From positions 22,160-86,159 of the forward strand of contig CAJTOI010000011.1 of assembly GCA_910577925.1 (NCBI GenBank): a stretch of DNA of 64,000 bases, read 5' to 3'. The notes under the pieces were generated by a model. That model saw nothing but the letters and a program-made list of their open reading frames with translations. It did no database searches and was not told the DNA's origin. How positions within the stretch are numbered: the first letter of the stretch is position 1; each line of letters starts with the position of its first letter. The position numbers and the translations under genes were made by a program. Shown one piece after another: positions 43,484 through 52,561 of this stretch. The stretch is from an uncultured Roseburia sp. Its GTDB lineage: Bacteria > Bacillota > Clostridia > Lachnospirales > Lachnospiraceae.

Positions 43484-44692
43484 ATGGAAATTTGGGAAGA
43501 CGAAAAGCAGATTTATATCCGCGCCGCAATGGAGGCAAACACACCGGAGGAAAATGAGGCTTTAAAAGAAGCGCTCCGGGCTGTGGACTGGTCTGTGTTA
43601 GAGCATATCAGCCGCAGAGAGACCGTCAATGAGCGCGGGGTGTTCGCCCCGCTTGCGGCGGTGGAAGTCAGTGAGATAGAGGCGCGCCGGGATGAATTTA
43701 AGGAGCTTGGGCAGAAGGCGGTCCGCGGCGGAAAGGTGGGCGCGGTGCTTTTGGCCGGCGGGCAGGGGACAAGGCTTGGGCTTGACCGTCCGAAAGGAAC
43801 GATGAAGATCGGAGTAAACCGCGAACTGTTTCTGTTTGAACAGCTGATGCGCAACCTGATGGATGTGACGGATGAGGCGGGGGCGTACGTGCCGCTCTAT
43901 GTGATGACGAGCAATATCAACCGCGACGATACAGAAGCCTTTTTTAAGGAACACGGATTCTTCGGTTATCCGGAGGAATATGTGAAATTTTTCGTACAGG
44001 AGATGAATCCGGCCTGCGACTATGAGGGAAGGGTTTACATGGAGTCAAATACGAAAGCTGCGATGTCCCCCAACGGGAACGGAGGCTGGTTCGGTTCGAT
44101 GGTGCGGGCGGGACTGCTTGCGGATCTTCATGACAGAGGGATTGAATGGCTCAATGTGTTTGCCGTGGATAACTGCTTACAGCGTATCGCGGATCCGCTG
44201 TTTGTGGGGGCGACGATTGCCTGCGGCTGCGAGAGCGGAGCGAAGGTCGTGCGCAAGGCGGCGCCGGACGAGCGGGTCGGCGTGCTCTGCACGGAGGACG
44301 GTAGACCGTCCATCGCGGAGTATTACGAGATGACGGAGGAGATGGCGACGGCCCGCAGGGAAAACGGCGATTTGCTCTACGGATTCGGCGTTATCTTAAA
44401 TTATCTGTTTTCCGAGAAAAAACTCGAAGAGATTGCCGATGCCCGCATGCCGATTCACGTGGTGGAAAAGAAGATTCCCTATCGGGATACGGACGGCAGC
44501 ATCGTGACGCCGGAAACGCCGAACGGATACAAGTTTGAGACACTGGTGCTCGATATGGTGCATATGATGGAGGATTGTGTCCCGTATGAGGTGGTGCGGG
44601 AGAGAGAGTTCGCGCCGATTAAGAATCTGCACGGCGTGGATTCATTAGATTCGGCCAGAGAGCTGATGAAGGGCTGCGGCATAGAATTATAA
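43484..44692 (+). CDS. UDPGP-family UTP-sugar pyrophosphorylase
   Basis: 402 residues. The nucleotide loop LLAGGQGTRLGLDRPKG is the UDPGP-family signature shared by eukaryote-type UDP-GlcNAc and UDP-glucose pyrophosphorylases. VPLYVMTSNINRDDT, PNGNGGWFGSM and FAVDNCLQRIADP match the catalytic core. It makes UDP-GlcNAc or a related UDP-sugar from UTP and the sugar-1-phosphate. Start follows GGAGGAGG. Confidence 0.92.
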   Translation: MEIWEDEKQIYIRAAMEANTPEENEALKEALRAVDWSVLEHISRRETVNERGVFAPLAAVEVSEIEARRDEFKELGQKAVRGGKVGAVLLAGGQGTRLGLDRPKGTMKIGVNRELFLFEQLMRNLMDVTDEAGAYVPLYVMTSNINRDDTEAFFKEHGFFGYPEEYVKFFVQEMNPACDYEGRVYMESNTKAAMSPNGNGGWFGSMVRAGLLADLHDRGIEWLNVFAVDNCLQRIADPLFVGATIACGCESGAKVVRKAAPDERVGVLCTEDGRPSIAEYYEMTEEMATARRENGDLLYGFGVILNYLFSEKKLEEIADARMPIHVVEKKIPYRDTDGSIVTPETPNGYKFETLVLDMVHMMEDCVPYEVVREREFAPIKNLHGVDSLDSARELMKGCGIEL

Positions 44693-44780
44693 ATACTAGT
44701 GTATTTGAGGGAAAACCTCATTTCTGTCAGATTTAATAAATATTTTATAGGGATTTAACTTAGGATTCATGTTTATCTGC

Positions 44781-44786
44781 TATGAT
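44781..44786 (+). promoter_or_regulatory. extended minus-10 of the alarmone synthetase gene
   Basis: TGC TATGAT; the minus-35 is weak. It places the transcription start near 44793, downstream of an in-frame ATG at 44782. Confidence 0.5.
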
Positions 44787-44856
44787 ATATTTATCCTTCC
44801 CGGGGGAGGTGGAAATAATTTCCAAATCATATACAGAAGTGAGGTTTTTACATAGA

Positions 44857-45660
44857 ATGGGACGAAAAAAGACAGTAAAGGCGGCGACGGCACAGCGGGA
44901 GAGAGTTTACAGAAAGGAAGTCTATGCAAGTGAGCGATATGAGGTAGAGACTGCGGAAGAATGCAGCGGTCTCTGCATGTATGAAATCGTACCTTTCCGG
45001 GGGCGCAAGGCCGACAGCATGGAACATATAGCGGACATTACGGAGGAGTTTTCTCAGAGCATGGACCCGATTCTTCGGATGTACAGCGCGGCCATGAGCG
45101 CGGCGACGGCGCGTCTGGAGATTATCGAGGACGAATTTCGTTATCGGAAACGGCGCTGCCCGATCCACCATATTGACACCCGGCTGAAATCGGCGGCCAG
45201 CATTCTCGGAAAGCTGAACAAAAAAGATCTGGATCTCACGCTGTCGGCGGCCTGCAACAATATCTATGACATTGCGGGAATCCGTGTTGTGTGTTCCTAT
45301 ATCAAAGATGTGTACCTGATCCGCGACCGCCTGCTGGCGCAGGACGATATCTATATCATGGATATCAAGGATTATATCGAAAGCCCGAAGAAAAACGGCT
45401 ACCGCAGCCTGCACATGATTATCCGCGTTCCGGTGTACTTTATGGATAAGAAACAGATGGTGCCGGTGGAACTGCAGATACGCACGCTGGCGATGGATTT
45501 GTGGGCGAGCCTTGAGCACGATATCAAATATAAGTCGCTGTATCAGATCAGGGCGGAGGCGCTCGATATGGACTTTGACAGAGAGTTAAAGGAGTGCAGC
45601 AGGCTTATCTACGAGGCGGAGGAAAAGATGGAGCGCATGAATCGAATGCTCGAGCTGTAA
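44857..45660 (+). CDS. RelA/SpoT-domain protein, small (p)ppGpp synthetase-like
   Basis: 267 residues. A synthetase domain without the HD hydrolase or regulatory domains: YDIAGIRVVCSYIKDVY, GYRSLHMII, VELQIRTLAMDLWASLEHDIKYK. It should transfer pyrophosphate from ATP to GDP or GTP, as YjbM/YwaC do. The N-terminal 70 residues are variable and basic. The ATG at 44857 is chosen because upstream codons overlap the promoter; the GTGAGG ribosome site is 12 nt away, slightly far. EcsC-family gene follows 16 nt later. Confidence 0.88.
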   Translation: MGRKKTVKAATAQRERVYRKEVYASERYEVETAEECSGLCMYEIVPFRGRKADSMEHIADITEEFSQSMDPILRMYSAAMSAATARLEIIEDEFRYRKRRCPIHHIDTRLKSAASILGKLNKKDLDLTLSAACNNIYDIAGIRVVCSYIKDVYLIRDRLLAQDDIYIMDIKDYIESPKKNGYRSLHMIIRVPVYFMDKKQMVPVELQIRTLAMDLWASLEHDIKYKSLYQIRAEALDMDFDRELKECSRLIYEAEEKMERMNRMLEL

Positions 45661-45676
45661 GCGGGAGGACGCATGT

Positions 45677-46504
45677 ATGCAGAACAAATATTTGGAGCAG
45701 GAATGGCGGCAGATGCGGAAGGAGGAACAGCGCTTTCTGAACGAAAATCGGATTCCGAGGAAGCCGGGCTGGCAGCAGCGGGTGGAGAAATATGTTCCGG
45801 ATAAGCTGGAAGGAACACTGAATACAGTGTTTTGCAAAGCATTTGAAGTTATTTTTGAGAAGGGAACCGGAGCGATTGAGAAGACCTGCGGCAAAGAGAA
45901 GAAGCAGCACAGCTATCAGGTCCACGAGTATGCCGCTCGGATTCGGGGAAACCGGAAATCGCTGCAGGCGTTCGGGAGGGAGGCAAACACGGGAAAGCTG
46001 ATCAATACGGCCGTATCCGCGGTGGAGGGTGTCGGCATGGGGGTGCTTGGCATGGGAATCCCGGACATCCCTGTATTTCTTGCCGTTCTGCTCAAAAGTA
46101 TCTATGAGATCGCGCTCAGCTACGGATTCTCATATGACACGGAGGAGGAGCGGATTTTTATTCTGCGCCTGATAGAGACGGCTCTCTCCCATGAGGAAGC
46201 GCTTACGGCGCGCGATGCCGAATTAAATTGCTGGATAGAGCGCATAGCGCGGCAGCCGCAGGAAACCGCGGACGCTCCGGATGCATGCGGGGAACTTCCG
46301 GTTCCGTCTTTTAAAGCGCAGATACGCCGCACGTCGGATGCGCTCGCGGCGGAACTGCTCTATCTGAAATTTGTCCAGGGGATCCCGATCATAGGTGTTG
46401 CAGGCGGATGGTCCGATGTGGTGTATCAGAAGAAAATCAGCGATTATGCGGCGGTCAAATACAAACGCCGCTTTCTGGAAGAAAAGCGGCGCGGCAGCAG
46501 TTAG
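45677..46504 (+). CDS. EcsC-family protein
   Basis: 275 residues. The family region includes EGVGMGVLGMGIPDIPVFLAVLLKSIYEIALSYGF-like sequence (hydrophobic core at about residues 114-150) and YDTEEERIFILRLIETAL. EcsC proteins are of unknown function, sometimes linked to export or membrane stress. Start after GGGAGG. It ends tail to tail with the TauE-type gene, overlapping its stop region by 4 nt. Confidence 0.85.
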   Translation: MQNKYLEQEWRQMRKEEQRFLNENRIPRKPGWQQRVEKYVPDKLEGTLNTVFCKAFEVIFEKGTGAIEKTCGKEKKQHSYQVHEYAARIRGNRKSLQAFGREANTGKLINTAVSAVEGVGMGVLGMGIPDIPVFLAVLLKSIYEIALSYGFSYDTEEERIFILRLIETALSHEEALTARDAELNCWIERIARQPQETADAPDACGELPVPSFKAQIRRTSDALAAELLYLKFVQGIPIIGVAGGWSDVVYQKKISDYAAVKYKRRFLEEKRRGSS

Positions 46505-47268
46505 AAGAATTTGACGCCTAAGACGGCGATTCCGAGCACCAGAAGAACGATACCGGTGGCGCGGTTTAAGGTGACGGCGCTGGCCTTGTTTGCGAAGCGG
46601 GCGGCGATCCGCGCCCACAGCAGTGTGGAGAGCACGCAGAAAACGAGGCACGGGATATTCGGCATACCGCCGATAGCAAAGTGGCTGACCGAACCGGTCA
46701 GCGCGGTAAAGGCCATGATAAAAACGCTGGTTCCCACGGCGGTTTTCAGCTCGTAGCCGAGCACGCTCGTGAGAATCAGGAGCATCATCATGCCGCCGCC
46801 GGCGCCGATAAAGCCGCAGATAAAACCGATGGCCATACCGCAGAGGACGGACTGGACGAAACGCTTTTTCGGGCTGACGCCGCCCATGGCTTCCTTTGTG
46901 GTCATGACCGGTTTTACGATAAATTTGATGCCAAGCAGCATCGTCATAAAGACGGAAAAGCTTCCCATCGCATTGCTCGGCACAAGGCTTGACACCCAGC
47001 TTCCGATAAGCGTAAATAAAAGTACCGCGATCATCATGACCAGGCCGTTTCGAATATCCAGATTTTTATTTTTGCCGTAGGTATAAGCGCTTACGGCACT
47101 GGCCAGCACGTCGCTTGCGAGAGCGATACCCACGGCCTCGTAGGCGGGTATGCCGAGGAATGTGATAAGCATCGGGCTGATGACGGCCGCGGCGCTCATG
47201 CCGGCAAAACCGGTGCCCAAGCCCGCGCCGATGCCTGCGAGAAAGCAGATGATAAATGTAAAAAACAT
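46501..47268 (-). CDS. TauE/SafE-family permease
   Basis: 255 residues with about eight membrane helices. The opening IGAGLGTGFAGMSAAAVISPML and the repeat GFICGFIGAGGGMMMLLIL are the duplicated family motif. It probably exports sulfite, sulfonates or another small organic anion. Start ATG follows GGAGGATT. Confidence 0.92.
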   Translation of the reverse strand: MFFTFIICFLAGIGAGLGTGFAGMSAAAVISPMLITFLGIPAYEAVGIALASDVLASAVSAYTYGKNKNLDIRNGLVMMIAVLLFTLIGSWVSSLVPSNAMGSFSVFMTMLLGIKFIVKPVMTTKEAMGGVSPKKRFVQSVLCGMAIGFICGFIGAGGGMMMLLILTSVLGYELKTAVGTSVFIMAFTALTGSVSHFAIGGMPNIPCLVFCVLSTLLWARIAARFANKASAVTLNRATGIVLLVLGIAVLGVKFF

Positions 47269-47388
47269 GGAATCCTCCTTGTGAACTGTTTGGCTGCCGA
47301 AATGAAAATCGGTGTAAAGATAGGACTATTCTAAAAAAGAAGCAGAAAAATGTCAAGAAAAAGGGCTTTTCAAATCAGAGAAATGTGG

Positions 47389-47394
47389 TATAAT
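47389..47394 (+). promoter_or_regulatory. promoter of tRNA-Pro
   Basis: TATAAT with upstream TTTTCA at 16-nt spacing, inside the 13-nt string CTTTTCAAATCAG that also occurs in the tRNA-Val promoter. Confidence 0.6.
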
Positions 47395-47424
47395 AGATAA
47401 GCACGTATGAGTATGGGCACAAAA

Positions 47425-47498
47425 CGGAGTATGGCGTAGCTTGGTAGCGCGCTCGGCTGGGGGCCGAGAGGTCGCAGGTTCAAATCCTGTTACTCCGA
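47425..47498 (+). tRNA. tRNA-Pro (GGG)
   Basis: 74 nt cloverleaf. Acceptor CGGAGTA/TACTCCG, D arm GCG...CGC, anticodon stem CTCGG/CCGAG with loop CTGGGGG (anticodon GGG), T arm GCAGG-TTCAAAT-CCTGT. CCA is not encoded. Confidence 0.96.
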
Positions 47499-47509
47499 CT
47501 AAGACAAAT

Positions 47510-47559
47510 AAGCCGCAAACTCTTGATTTCGCTGTTGAAATCAGGAGTTTGCGGCTTTT
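47510..47559. terminator. shared terminator between convergent tRNAs
   Basis: AAGCCGCAAACTC...GATTTC pairs with GAAATC...GAGTTTGCGGCTT around a 6-nt loop and ends in TTTT; A residues at the left allow use from both sides. Confidence 0.85.
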
Positions 47560-47576
47560 CATATGCCTTTTATAAA

Positions 47577-47650
47577 TGGAAGCAAAGGGGCTCGAACCCT
47601 TGACCTCCCGCTAGTCAGGCGAGCGCTCATCCCAGCTGAGCTATGCTTCC
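47577..47650 (-). tRNA. tRNA-Val (GAC)
   Basis: 74 nt cloverleaf on the minus strand. Acceptor GGAAGCA/TGCTTCC, D arm GCTC...GAGC, anticodon stem CTCGC/GCGGG with loop CTGACTA (anticodon GAC), T arm AAGGG-TTCGAGC-CCCTT. CCA is not encoded. Confidence 0.96.
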
Positions 47651-47659
47651 GTGAAATTT

Positions 47660-47688
47660 ATTGTAACATAAAAATCCTGATTTGAAAA
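47660..47688 (-). promoter_or_regulatory. promoter of tRNA-Val
   Basis: On the minus strand TTTTCA, 17 nt, TACAAT, in the same CTTTTCAAATCAG context as the tRNA-Pro promoter. Confidence 0.6.
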
Positions 47689-47865
47689 GGACAATTCAAA
47701 AATGGGATGCCGGAAAATTTATAATGATTTAGCTTGTTAAATCGGAATGGGACATAGTTTTTTCTAAAACACACTTGTTTTTTCTAACAAATGGCTTTTA
47801 TTTTTGCTATAATTGAAAAAAAGGTACGATAGAATGGCGGATTTCACTTTGAAAAAGGAGAAGTT

Positions 47866-48741
47866 ATGTTTATATATGATTCCTGCATATCCGCAATACA
47901 GTCCTGTCTGGAGACAAAGACGTTTGCTGTTGCCTGGATGTATAATGATGAAAAAACCATGAGTATTCATATTCATGACTGCTACGAGATTTATTTTTCC
48001 ATTTCGGGCGGAAAGCAGTTCCTGATCGACAATCGGATATACGAGTTCGAACCGGGAAATATTTTTTTTATCAATCAGTTTGAGAGTCATTATCTCGCGC
48101 AGATTGATCAGACGACCCACGAAAGAATTGTGATTTCCATTCACCCCGAGTATTTAAAACAGCTTTCCACGCCGCAGACGGACTTATACACCTGCTTTAC
48201 TTGCAGAGAGACTCCGTTTGGACACAAAATCATGCTCTCCGAGGAGGAGCAGAAGCGGTTTATTTACTATATCCACAAGCTGTCCGCAGATAAGAACTTC
48301 GGACAGGATATCATTGATCAGGCGGTCTTTGTGGAGCTGATGGCTTACCTGAACGGGATTTTTATCTCCCGCTGCAGCGAAAAGAAGACGGTAAGCGCGA
48401 TACAGCGGGAGGCGGCAGGTTCTCACCATGGACAGATTGACGAGATTTTGTCTTATATTAATCAACATCTGGCGGAAGAATTGACGATTCCTGCTCTGGC
48501 GGACCAGTTCCACTTCAGCAGCTCTTATCTGCGCAAGATATTCAAGGACGCTACGGGGACCACGATGAACCGCTACATCACTGCCAAGCGGATTTCCCGT
48601 GCAAAAACCCTGCTGGCGGAGGGACACTCCGTGGCGGAAACCGTCAATCTGTGCGGGTTCCGGGACTACAGTAATTTCCTCAAGGCATTTACGAAAGTCG
48701 TGGGAGTATCTCCGAAGAAATATGCATCCTACGAGCATTGA
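47866..48741 (+). CDS. AraC-family transcriptional regulator
   Basis: 291 residues. The N-terminal cupin sensor (HIHDCYEIYFSISGGKQFLID, PGNIFFINQFESHYL) is followed by two helix-turn-helix motifs (LTIPALADQFHFSSSYLRKIFK and SVAETVNLCGFRDYSNFLKAF). It precedes the GH88/KduD/RpiB genes and is their likely activator in response to a uronic-acid product; this is inferred from position. The ATG follows AAAGGAGAA. Confidence 0.92.
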   Translation: MFIYDSCISAIQSCLETKTFAVAWMYNDEKTMSIHIHDCYEIYFSISGGKQFLIDNRIYEFEPGNIFFINQFESHYLAQIDQTTHERIVISIHPEYLKQLSTPQTDLYTCFTCRETPFGHKIMLSEEEQKRFIYYIHKLSADKNFGQDIIDQAVFVELMAYLNGIFISRCSEKKTVSAIQREAAGSHHGQIDEILSYINQHLAEELTIPALADQFHFSSSYLRKIFKDATGTTMNRYITAKRISRAKTLLAEGHSVAETVNLCGFRDYSNFLKAFTKVVGVSPKKYASYEH

Positions 48742-48853
48742 GCGGATGACGGGAATGGCCGGAACATTTTTAAATACGCTCGATTGGGAAAAAGAAAAGC
48801 AGATTTGCAACATTTACAGATAAATATGACGGGAAATTGAGAAAACACTTTGC

Positions 48854-48859
48854 TATAAT
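48854..48859 (+). promoter_or_regulatory. promoter of the uronate operon
   Basis: TATAAT with extended TGC; no good minus-35, consistent with activator dependence. Confidence 0.5.
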
Positions 48860-48932
48860 ATATATATTCCGCAATGAGAAGGCGCACCGTGGAATTGTGT
48901 ATGTCAAAAGAGTACAGTGAGGAGGTATGTAT

Positions 48933-50132
48933 ATGGGAGAGACAAAAACGGGGCAGACAAATCAGGAATGGCTGGATGAGGTGTATGACAAGCTGCTGCT
49001 TAAGATGAAAGCGGAGTGCGATCGGCTCGGGACGCTGATTCCTTACACGCCGAAGGACGGAAAGTATGTCGATATGGGCGGTGACGATTCGCTCTACGGC
49101 ATCGGCAACTGGACTAACGGCTTCTGGCCGGGGATGCTGTGGCAGATGTATGAGGCGACCGGTGACGAGGCATACCGGACCGCCGCAAAGGGGGTGGAGG
49201 ACCGGTTGGCCGTTATCCTGGAGGATTCCGATGAGGTGGATCACGATCTCGGTTTCCTGTTCCTGCCCTCCGCCGTGGCGAATTACCGCAAGACCGGGGA
49301 TAAGGATGGGCGCCGCAGGGGACTTCTCGCGGCAAATCTGCTGGCGGGACGCTACAACCTGGAAGGCGGTTTTATCCGCGCGTGGCCGGACCGGATGGGG
49401 GAAATAGCCGGCAAGGTTATGGGCAGCGGCAAGTGCGATATCCGCGGCTGGATGATCGTTGACTGTATGATGAACATTCCGCTGCTGTACTGGGCGTCGG
49501 AGGAGACGGGGGACCCCCGGTTTCGGCATATCGCAGTAAATCATGCCAAAACGGCGCAGCAGTATGTCACGCGCCCGGACGGAAGCTGCAATCACATTGT
49601 GGGTCTTGACCCCGAGACCGGTGAATTTATCCACGCTCCCGGCGGACAGGGCTACGGGGAGGGTTCCTCGTGGAGCAGAGGCCAGTCCTGGGCGGTGTAT
49701 GGCTTTGCGCTGAGCTATCGCCACACCGGGGACGTATCATTTTTGGACACCGCCAAACGGTGTGCGCATTACTGCATCGCCAATATGGCGGTCAACGACT
49801 GGCTGCCGCTTGTCGATTACCGCGCGCCAAAGGAGCCGGTGAAGTACGATACCACCGCGGCGATGATTACCGCCTGCGGTCTGCTGGAAATCGCAGAGCA
49901 TGTGACCGAAAATGAAAAACGGTTTTATATCGAGGCGGCTTACCGCATGCTCAGAGCCTGCGACGAGAAGTTCTGCAATTGGGTTCCGGAGGAGGACTCT
50001 ATCGTGGACGGCGGAACCTATTTCTACAACGATCCCACCGGGGAAAACACCGAAGTGCCGATCATTTACGCGGACTACTATCTGATTGAGGCAGTGCTGC
50101 GGCTGAAAGGGAAAGATATGTTTATCTGGTAA
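48933..50132 (+). CDS. GH88 unsaturated glucuronyl hydrolase
   Basis: 399 residues forming an alpha/alpha barrel: GNWTNGFWPGMLWQMYEATGD, DHDLGFLFLPSAV (first catalytic Asp region), RGWMIVDCMMNIPLLYWAS (second Asp), SSWSRGQSWAVYGFAL and YRHTGD. It hydrates and cleaves the terminal 4,5-unsaturated uronic acid from disaccharides left by polysaccharide lyases. No signal peptide, so the disaccharide must be imported. The start is ATG 48933, since GGAGG abuts the ATG at 48927. Confidence 0.93.
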   Translation: MGETKTGQTNQEWLDEVYDKLLLKMKAECDRLGTLIPYTPKDGKYVDMGGDDSLYGIGNWTNGFWPGMLWQMYEATGDEAYRTAAKGVEDRLAVILEDSDEVDHDLGFLFLPSAVANYRKTGDKDGRRRGLLAANLLAGRYNLEGGFIRAWPDRMGEIAGKVMGSGKCDIRGWMIVDCMMNIPLLYWASEETGDPRFRHIAVNHAKTAQQYVTRPDGSCNHIVGLDPETGEFIHAPGGQGYGEGSSWSRGQSWAVYGFALSYRHTGDVSFLDTAKRCAHYCIANMAVNDWLPLVDYRAPKEPVKYDTTAAMITACGLLEIAEHVTENEKRFYIEAAYRMLRACDEKFCNWVPEEDSIVDGGTYFYNDPTGENTEVPIIYADYYLIEAVLRLKGKDMFIW

Positions 50133-50203
50133 TCGGGAACGGGAATCGGATTACATGGGTCATGGTTTGGACAAAGTATAGAGTATAAGGAGGGAATTAA
50201 AAA

Positions 50204-50995
50204 ATGGCAGATTTTAGTTTGAAGGGCAAAACGGCGTTGGTCACCGGCGCATCTTACGGCATTGGCTTTGCCATTGCAAATGCATTGGCAGAGGCCGGGG
50301 CGACGATCGTTTTCAACGATATCAAGCAGGAGCTCGTGGACAAGGGGCTGGCTGCATACGCGGAGAACGGCATCACCGCGCACGGCTATGTGTGTGATGT
50401 GACAGACGAGGAGGCGGTGCAGGCCATGGTGGCTCAGATTGAGTCCGAGGTAGGCGTTATCGACATTCTGGTAAACAATGCGGGCATCATCAAGCGGATT
50501 CCGATGCTTGAGATGAGTGCAAAGGATTTCCGTCAGGTCATCGATGTGGACCTGAATGCGCCGTTTATCGTGTCAAAGGCCGTGATCCCAAGTATGATTA
50601 AAAAGGGCGGCGGCAAGATTATCAATATCTGCTCGATGATGAGCGAACTGGGACGTGAGACCGTATCCGCATACGCGGCGGCCAAGGGCGGACTGAAAAT
50701 GCTGACGAAGAACATTGCGAGCGAGTACGGACAGTACAATATCCAGTGCAACGGCATCGGACCCGGCTATATTGCAACGCCGCAGACCGCGCCTCTGCGG
50801 GAGGTTCAGCCCGACGGTTCGAAGCATCCGTTTGATCAGTTCATTCTTGCCAAGACACCGGCGAACCGCTGGGGAGAGGCTGCGGATCTGGGTGGTCCGG
50901 CAGTGTTCCTTGCCTCTGCGGCTTCGGACTTTGTAAACGGGCACATTCTGTATGTGGACGGCGGTATTTTAGCATATATCGGCAAACAGCCGTAA
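50204..50995 (+). CDS. kduD: KduD/DhuD-type short-chain dehydrogenase
   Basis: 263 residues. Cofactor motif TGASYGIGFAIANAL, NNAGI, active-site Ser with YAAAKGGLK (Tyr-x-x-x-Lys), and the C-terminal GHILYVDGG. It is close to 2-dehydro-3-deoxy-gluconate 5-dehydrogenases. Between GH88 and an RpiB-type isomerase it should reduce the keto-uronate intermediate to 2-keto-3-deoxygluconate, as DhuD does in streptococci. The ATG follows AAGGAGGG. Confidence 0.9.
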   Translation: MADFSLKGKTALVTGASYGIGFAIANALAEAGATIVFNDIKQELVDKGLAAYAENGITAHGYVCDVTDEEAVQAMVAQIESEVGVIDILVNNAGIIKRIPMLEMSAKDFRQVIDVDLNAPFIVSKAVIPSMIKKGGGKIINICSMMSELGRETVSAYAAAKGGLKMLTKNIASEYGQYNIQCNGIGPGYIATPQTAPLREVQPDGSKHPFDQFILAKTPANRWGEAADLGGPAVFLASAASDFVNGHILYVDGGILAYIGKQP

Positions 50996-51028
50996 GAGAG
51001 AAATATGATAATTTCAGGAGGAAAAACA

Positions 51029-51664
51029 ATGAGAATCGCATTAATCAATGAGAACAGCCAGGCAGCGAAAAACGCCACGATCCTGGCGGCGCTGAAAAAA
51101 GTCGTGGAGCCTATGGGCCATACCGTGGATAATTACGGAATGTATGCCGCGGACGACGCGAGCCAGCTCACTTATGTACAGTGCGGGATTTTGGGAGCAA
51201 TCCTTTTGAACAGCGGTGCGGCGGACTTTGTGATCACCGGCTGCGGCACCGGCGAGGGAGCCATGCTGGCGATGAACAGCTTCCCCGGCGTGATCTGCGG
51301 CCATGTGGAAGATCCGGTGGACGCCTATACCTTTGCCCATGTCAATGACGGTAATGCCGTGGCAATGCCGTTTGCCAAAGGCTTTGGCTGGGGCGGCGAG
51401 CTGAATCTGGAGTATGTGTTTGAGAAGCTGTTCGGCTTCGGTCACGGCCAGGGTTATCCGCCCGAGCGCGTGGAGCCGGAGATGCGGAACAAGCGCATTC
51501 TGGACGAAGTGCGTGCAAAGACGCTGCGGCCGCTGATTGACGGTCTGAAAGACATCGATCAGGAGCTGCTGAAGGGTGCCGTAGCGGGGGAGCATTTTAA
51601 AGAGCTGTTTTTTGCAAACTGCAAAAACGCAGAGATCGAGGAGTATGTAAAGGGACTGCTGTAA
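51029..51664 (+). CDS. RpiB/LacA/LacB-family isomerase, DhuI-like
   Basis: 219 residues. RIALINENSQAAKN, GCGTGEGAMLAMNSFPGVICG and the late HFKELFFANCKN match the RpiB fold with a C-terminal extension. In streptococci a member of this family (DhuI) replaces KduI for 4-deoxy-5-hexulose-uronate isomerisation. The GH88-SDR-RpiB order here is the same, so the same job is likely. The ATG follows AGGAGG, 33 nt after kduD. Confidence 0.85.
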   Translation: MRIALINENSQAAKNATILAALKKVVEPMGHTVDNYGMYAADDASQLTYVQCGILGAILLNSGAADFVITGCGTGEGAMLAMNSFPGVICGHVEDPVDAYTFAHVNDGNAVAMPFAKGFGWGGELNLEYVFEKLFGFGHGQGYPPERVEPEMRNKRILDEVRAKTLRPLIDGLKDIDQELLKGAVAGEHFKELFFANCKNAEIEEYVKGLL

Positions 51665-51671
51665 GCAGCCG

Positions 51672-51717
51672 GACCCGGACTGCCGGCGCCAGGAGGCGCC
51701 GGGATCCGGGTATTTTT
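51672..51717 (+). terminator. strong terminator after the RpiB-type gene
   Basis: ACCCGGA...CCGGCGCC pairs with GGCGCCGG...TCCGGGT around AGGA, followed by ATTTTT. The next gene may need readthrough or its own promoter. Confidence 0.85.
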
Positions 51718-51742
51718 GAATCGAGTATGAAAGGGGTATGGC

Positions 51743-52561
51743 ATGGCAAAACTGAGTATTGATTTACAAAACGGCTCGGGTGACAGGAAATGTCACGCAG
51801 AAGGAGAAGACAATATCTGGATGGTGCACCAGGGGGAATACGATCCCGGTGACAAGCTGATTTTTTCCACGGACGAGTTTCCGGCATTCTATGTGATAAG
51901 GGTGGACGGAGCGATGGATGAAGCCTACGTGTATCTCACCCGGGCCGAGGTGGAGTATACCATTCCGTTCGAAAAGGAGAATCCGTTTGGGATGCCCAGA
52001 ATCTCCTATTGTCCCGGCAGTTTCATCGGGGAACGGCATTACGTCACGATGCGCAGAGTAAAAGAACCGGAAAACGCGAATTACCGCAACCTGGCTAAAA
52101 ATGTGATGGATCAAAAGGACAGCGAGGGCTGCTATCCGCATGTTCACGCGAATGTGGCGACAAAAGGCCCGATTGAGGCGTTGTTTGCCGCCCGCAACGT
52201 GATAGACGGCGTGCTTGCAAATACCTGTCATTATCCCTGGCCGTTCCAGTCATGGGGGATAGACCAGCGGGAGGACGCCGAGATTACGGTGGAGTTCGGC
52301 CGACCCGTGGATATGGATGAGCTGCGGCTGACCACGCGTGCGGATTTCCCGCACGACAGCTGGTGGGAGGAGGCTACGGTATCGTTTTCCGACGGAAGCT
52401 CCGAGATCCTTAAAATGGAAAAAAGCGTGGCTCCCCATGTATTTCCGATCCGGCGTACCGGGATTACCTGGCTGAAACTAAGCAGCCTGATCCGCGCGGA
52501 TGATCCGTCCCCGTTCCCGGCGCTGACGCAGATTGAGGTATTTGGCCGTAATTCGCAGTGA
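51743..52561 (+). CDS. unknown protein with C-terminal discoidin-like region
   Basis: 272 residues, no signal peptide. The N-terminal half is beta-rich (WMVHQGEYDPGDKLIFST, YVYLTRAEVEYTIPF); the C-terminal half looks like a galactose-binding/F5-8-type-C fold (ITVEFGRPVDMDELRLTTR, TGITWLKLSSL). I do not recognise a named family. Location after the uronate genes suggests a link to glycan handling. Start after AAAGGGG. Confidence 0.7.
   Translation: MAKLSIDLQNGSGDRKCHAEGEDNIWMVHQGEYDPGDKLIFSTDEFPAFYVIRVDGAMDEAYVYLTRAEVEYTIPFEKENPFGMPRISYCPGSFIGERHYVTMRRVKEPENANYRNLAKNVMDQKDSEGCYPHVHANVATKGPIEALFAARNVIDGVLANTCHYPWPFQSWGIDQREDAEITVEFGRPVDMDELRLTTRADFPHDSWWEEATVSFSDGSSEILKMEKSVAPHVFPIRRTGITWLKLSSLIRADDPSPFPALTQIEVFGRNSQ

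Noticed and set aside
44782..44857. ATG 44782 as the start of the alarmone synthetase
   Set aside because: It lies inside the extended minus-10 TATGAT, so it would not be transcribed from that promoter.
47425..47650. tRNA genes as an attachment site for the tail element
   Set aside because: The element starts 5 kb away behind a metabolic operon and no duplicated tRNA 3' end was found near it.
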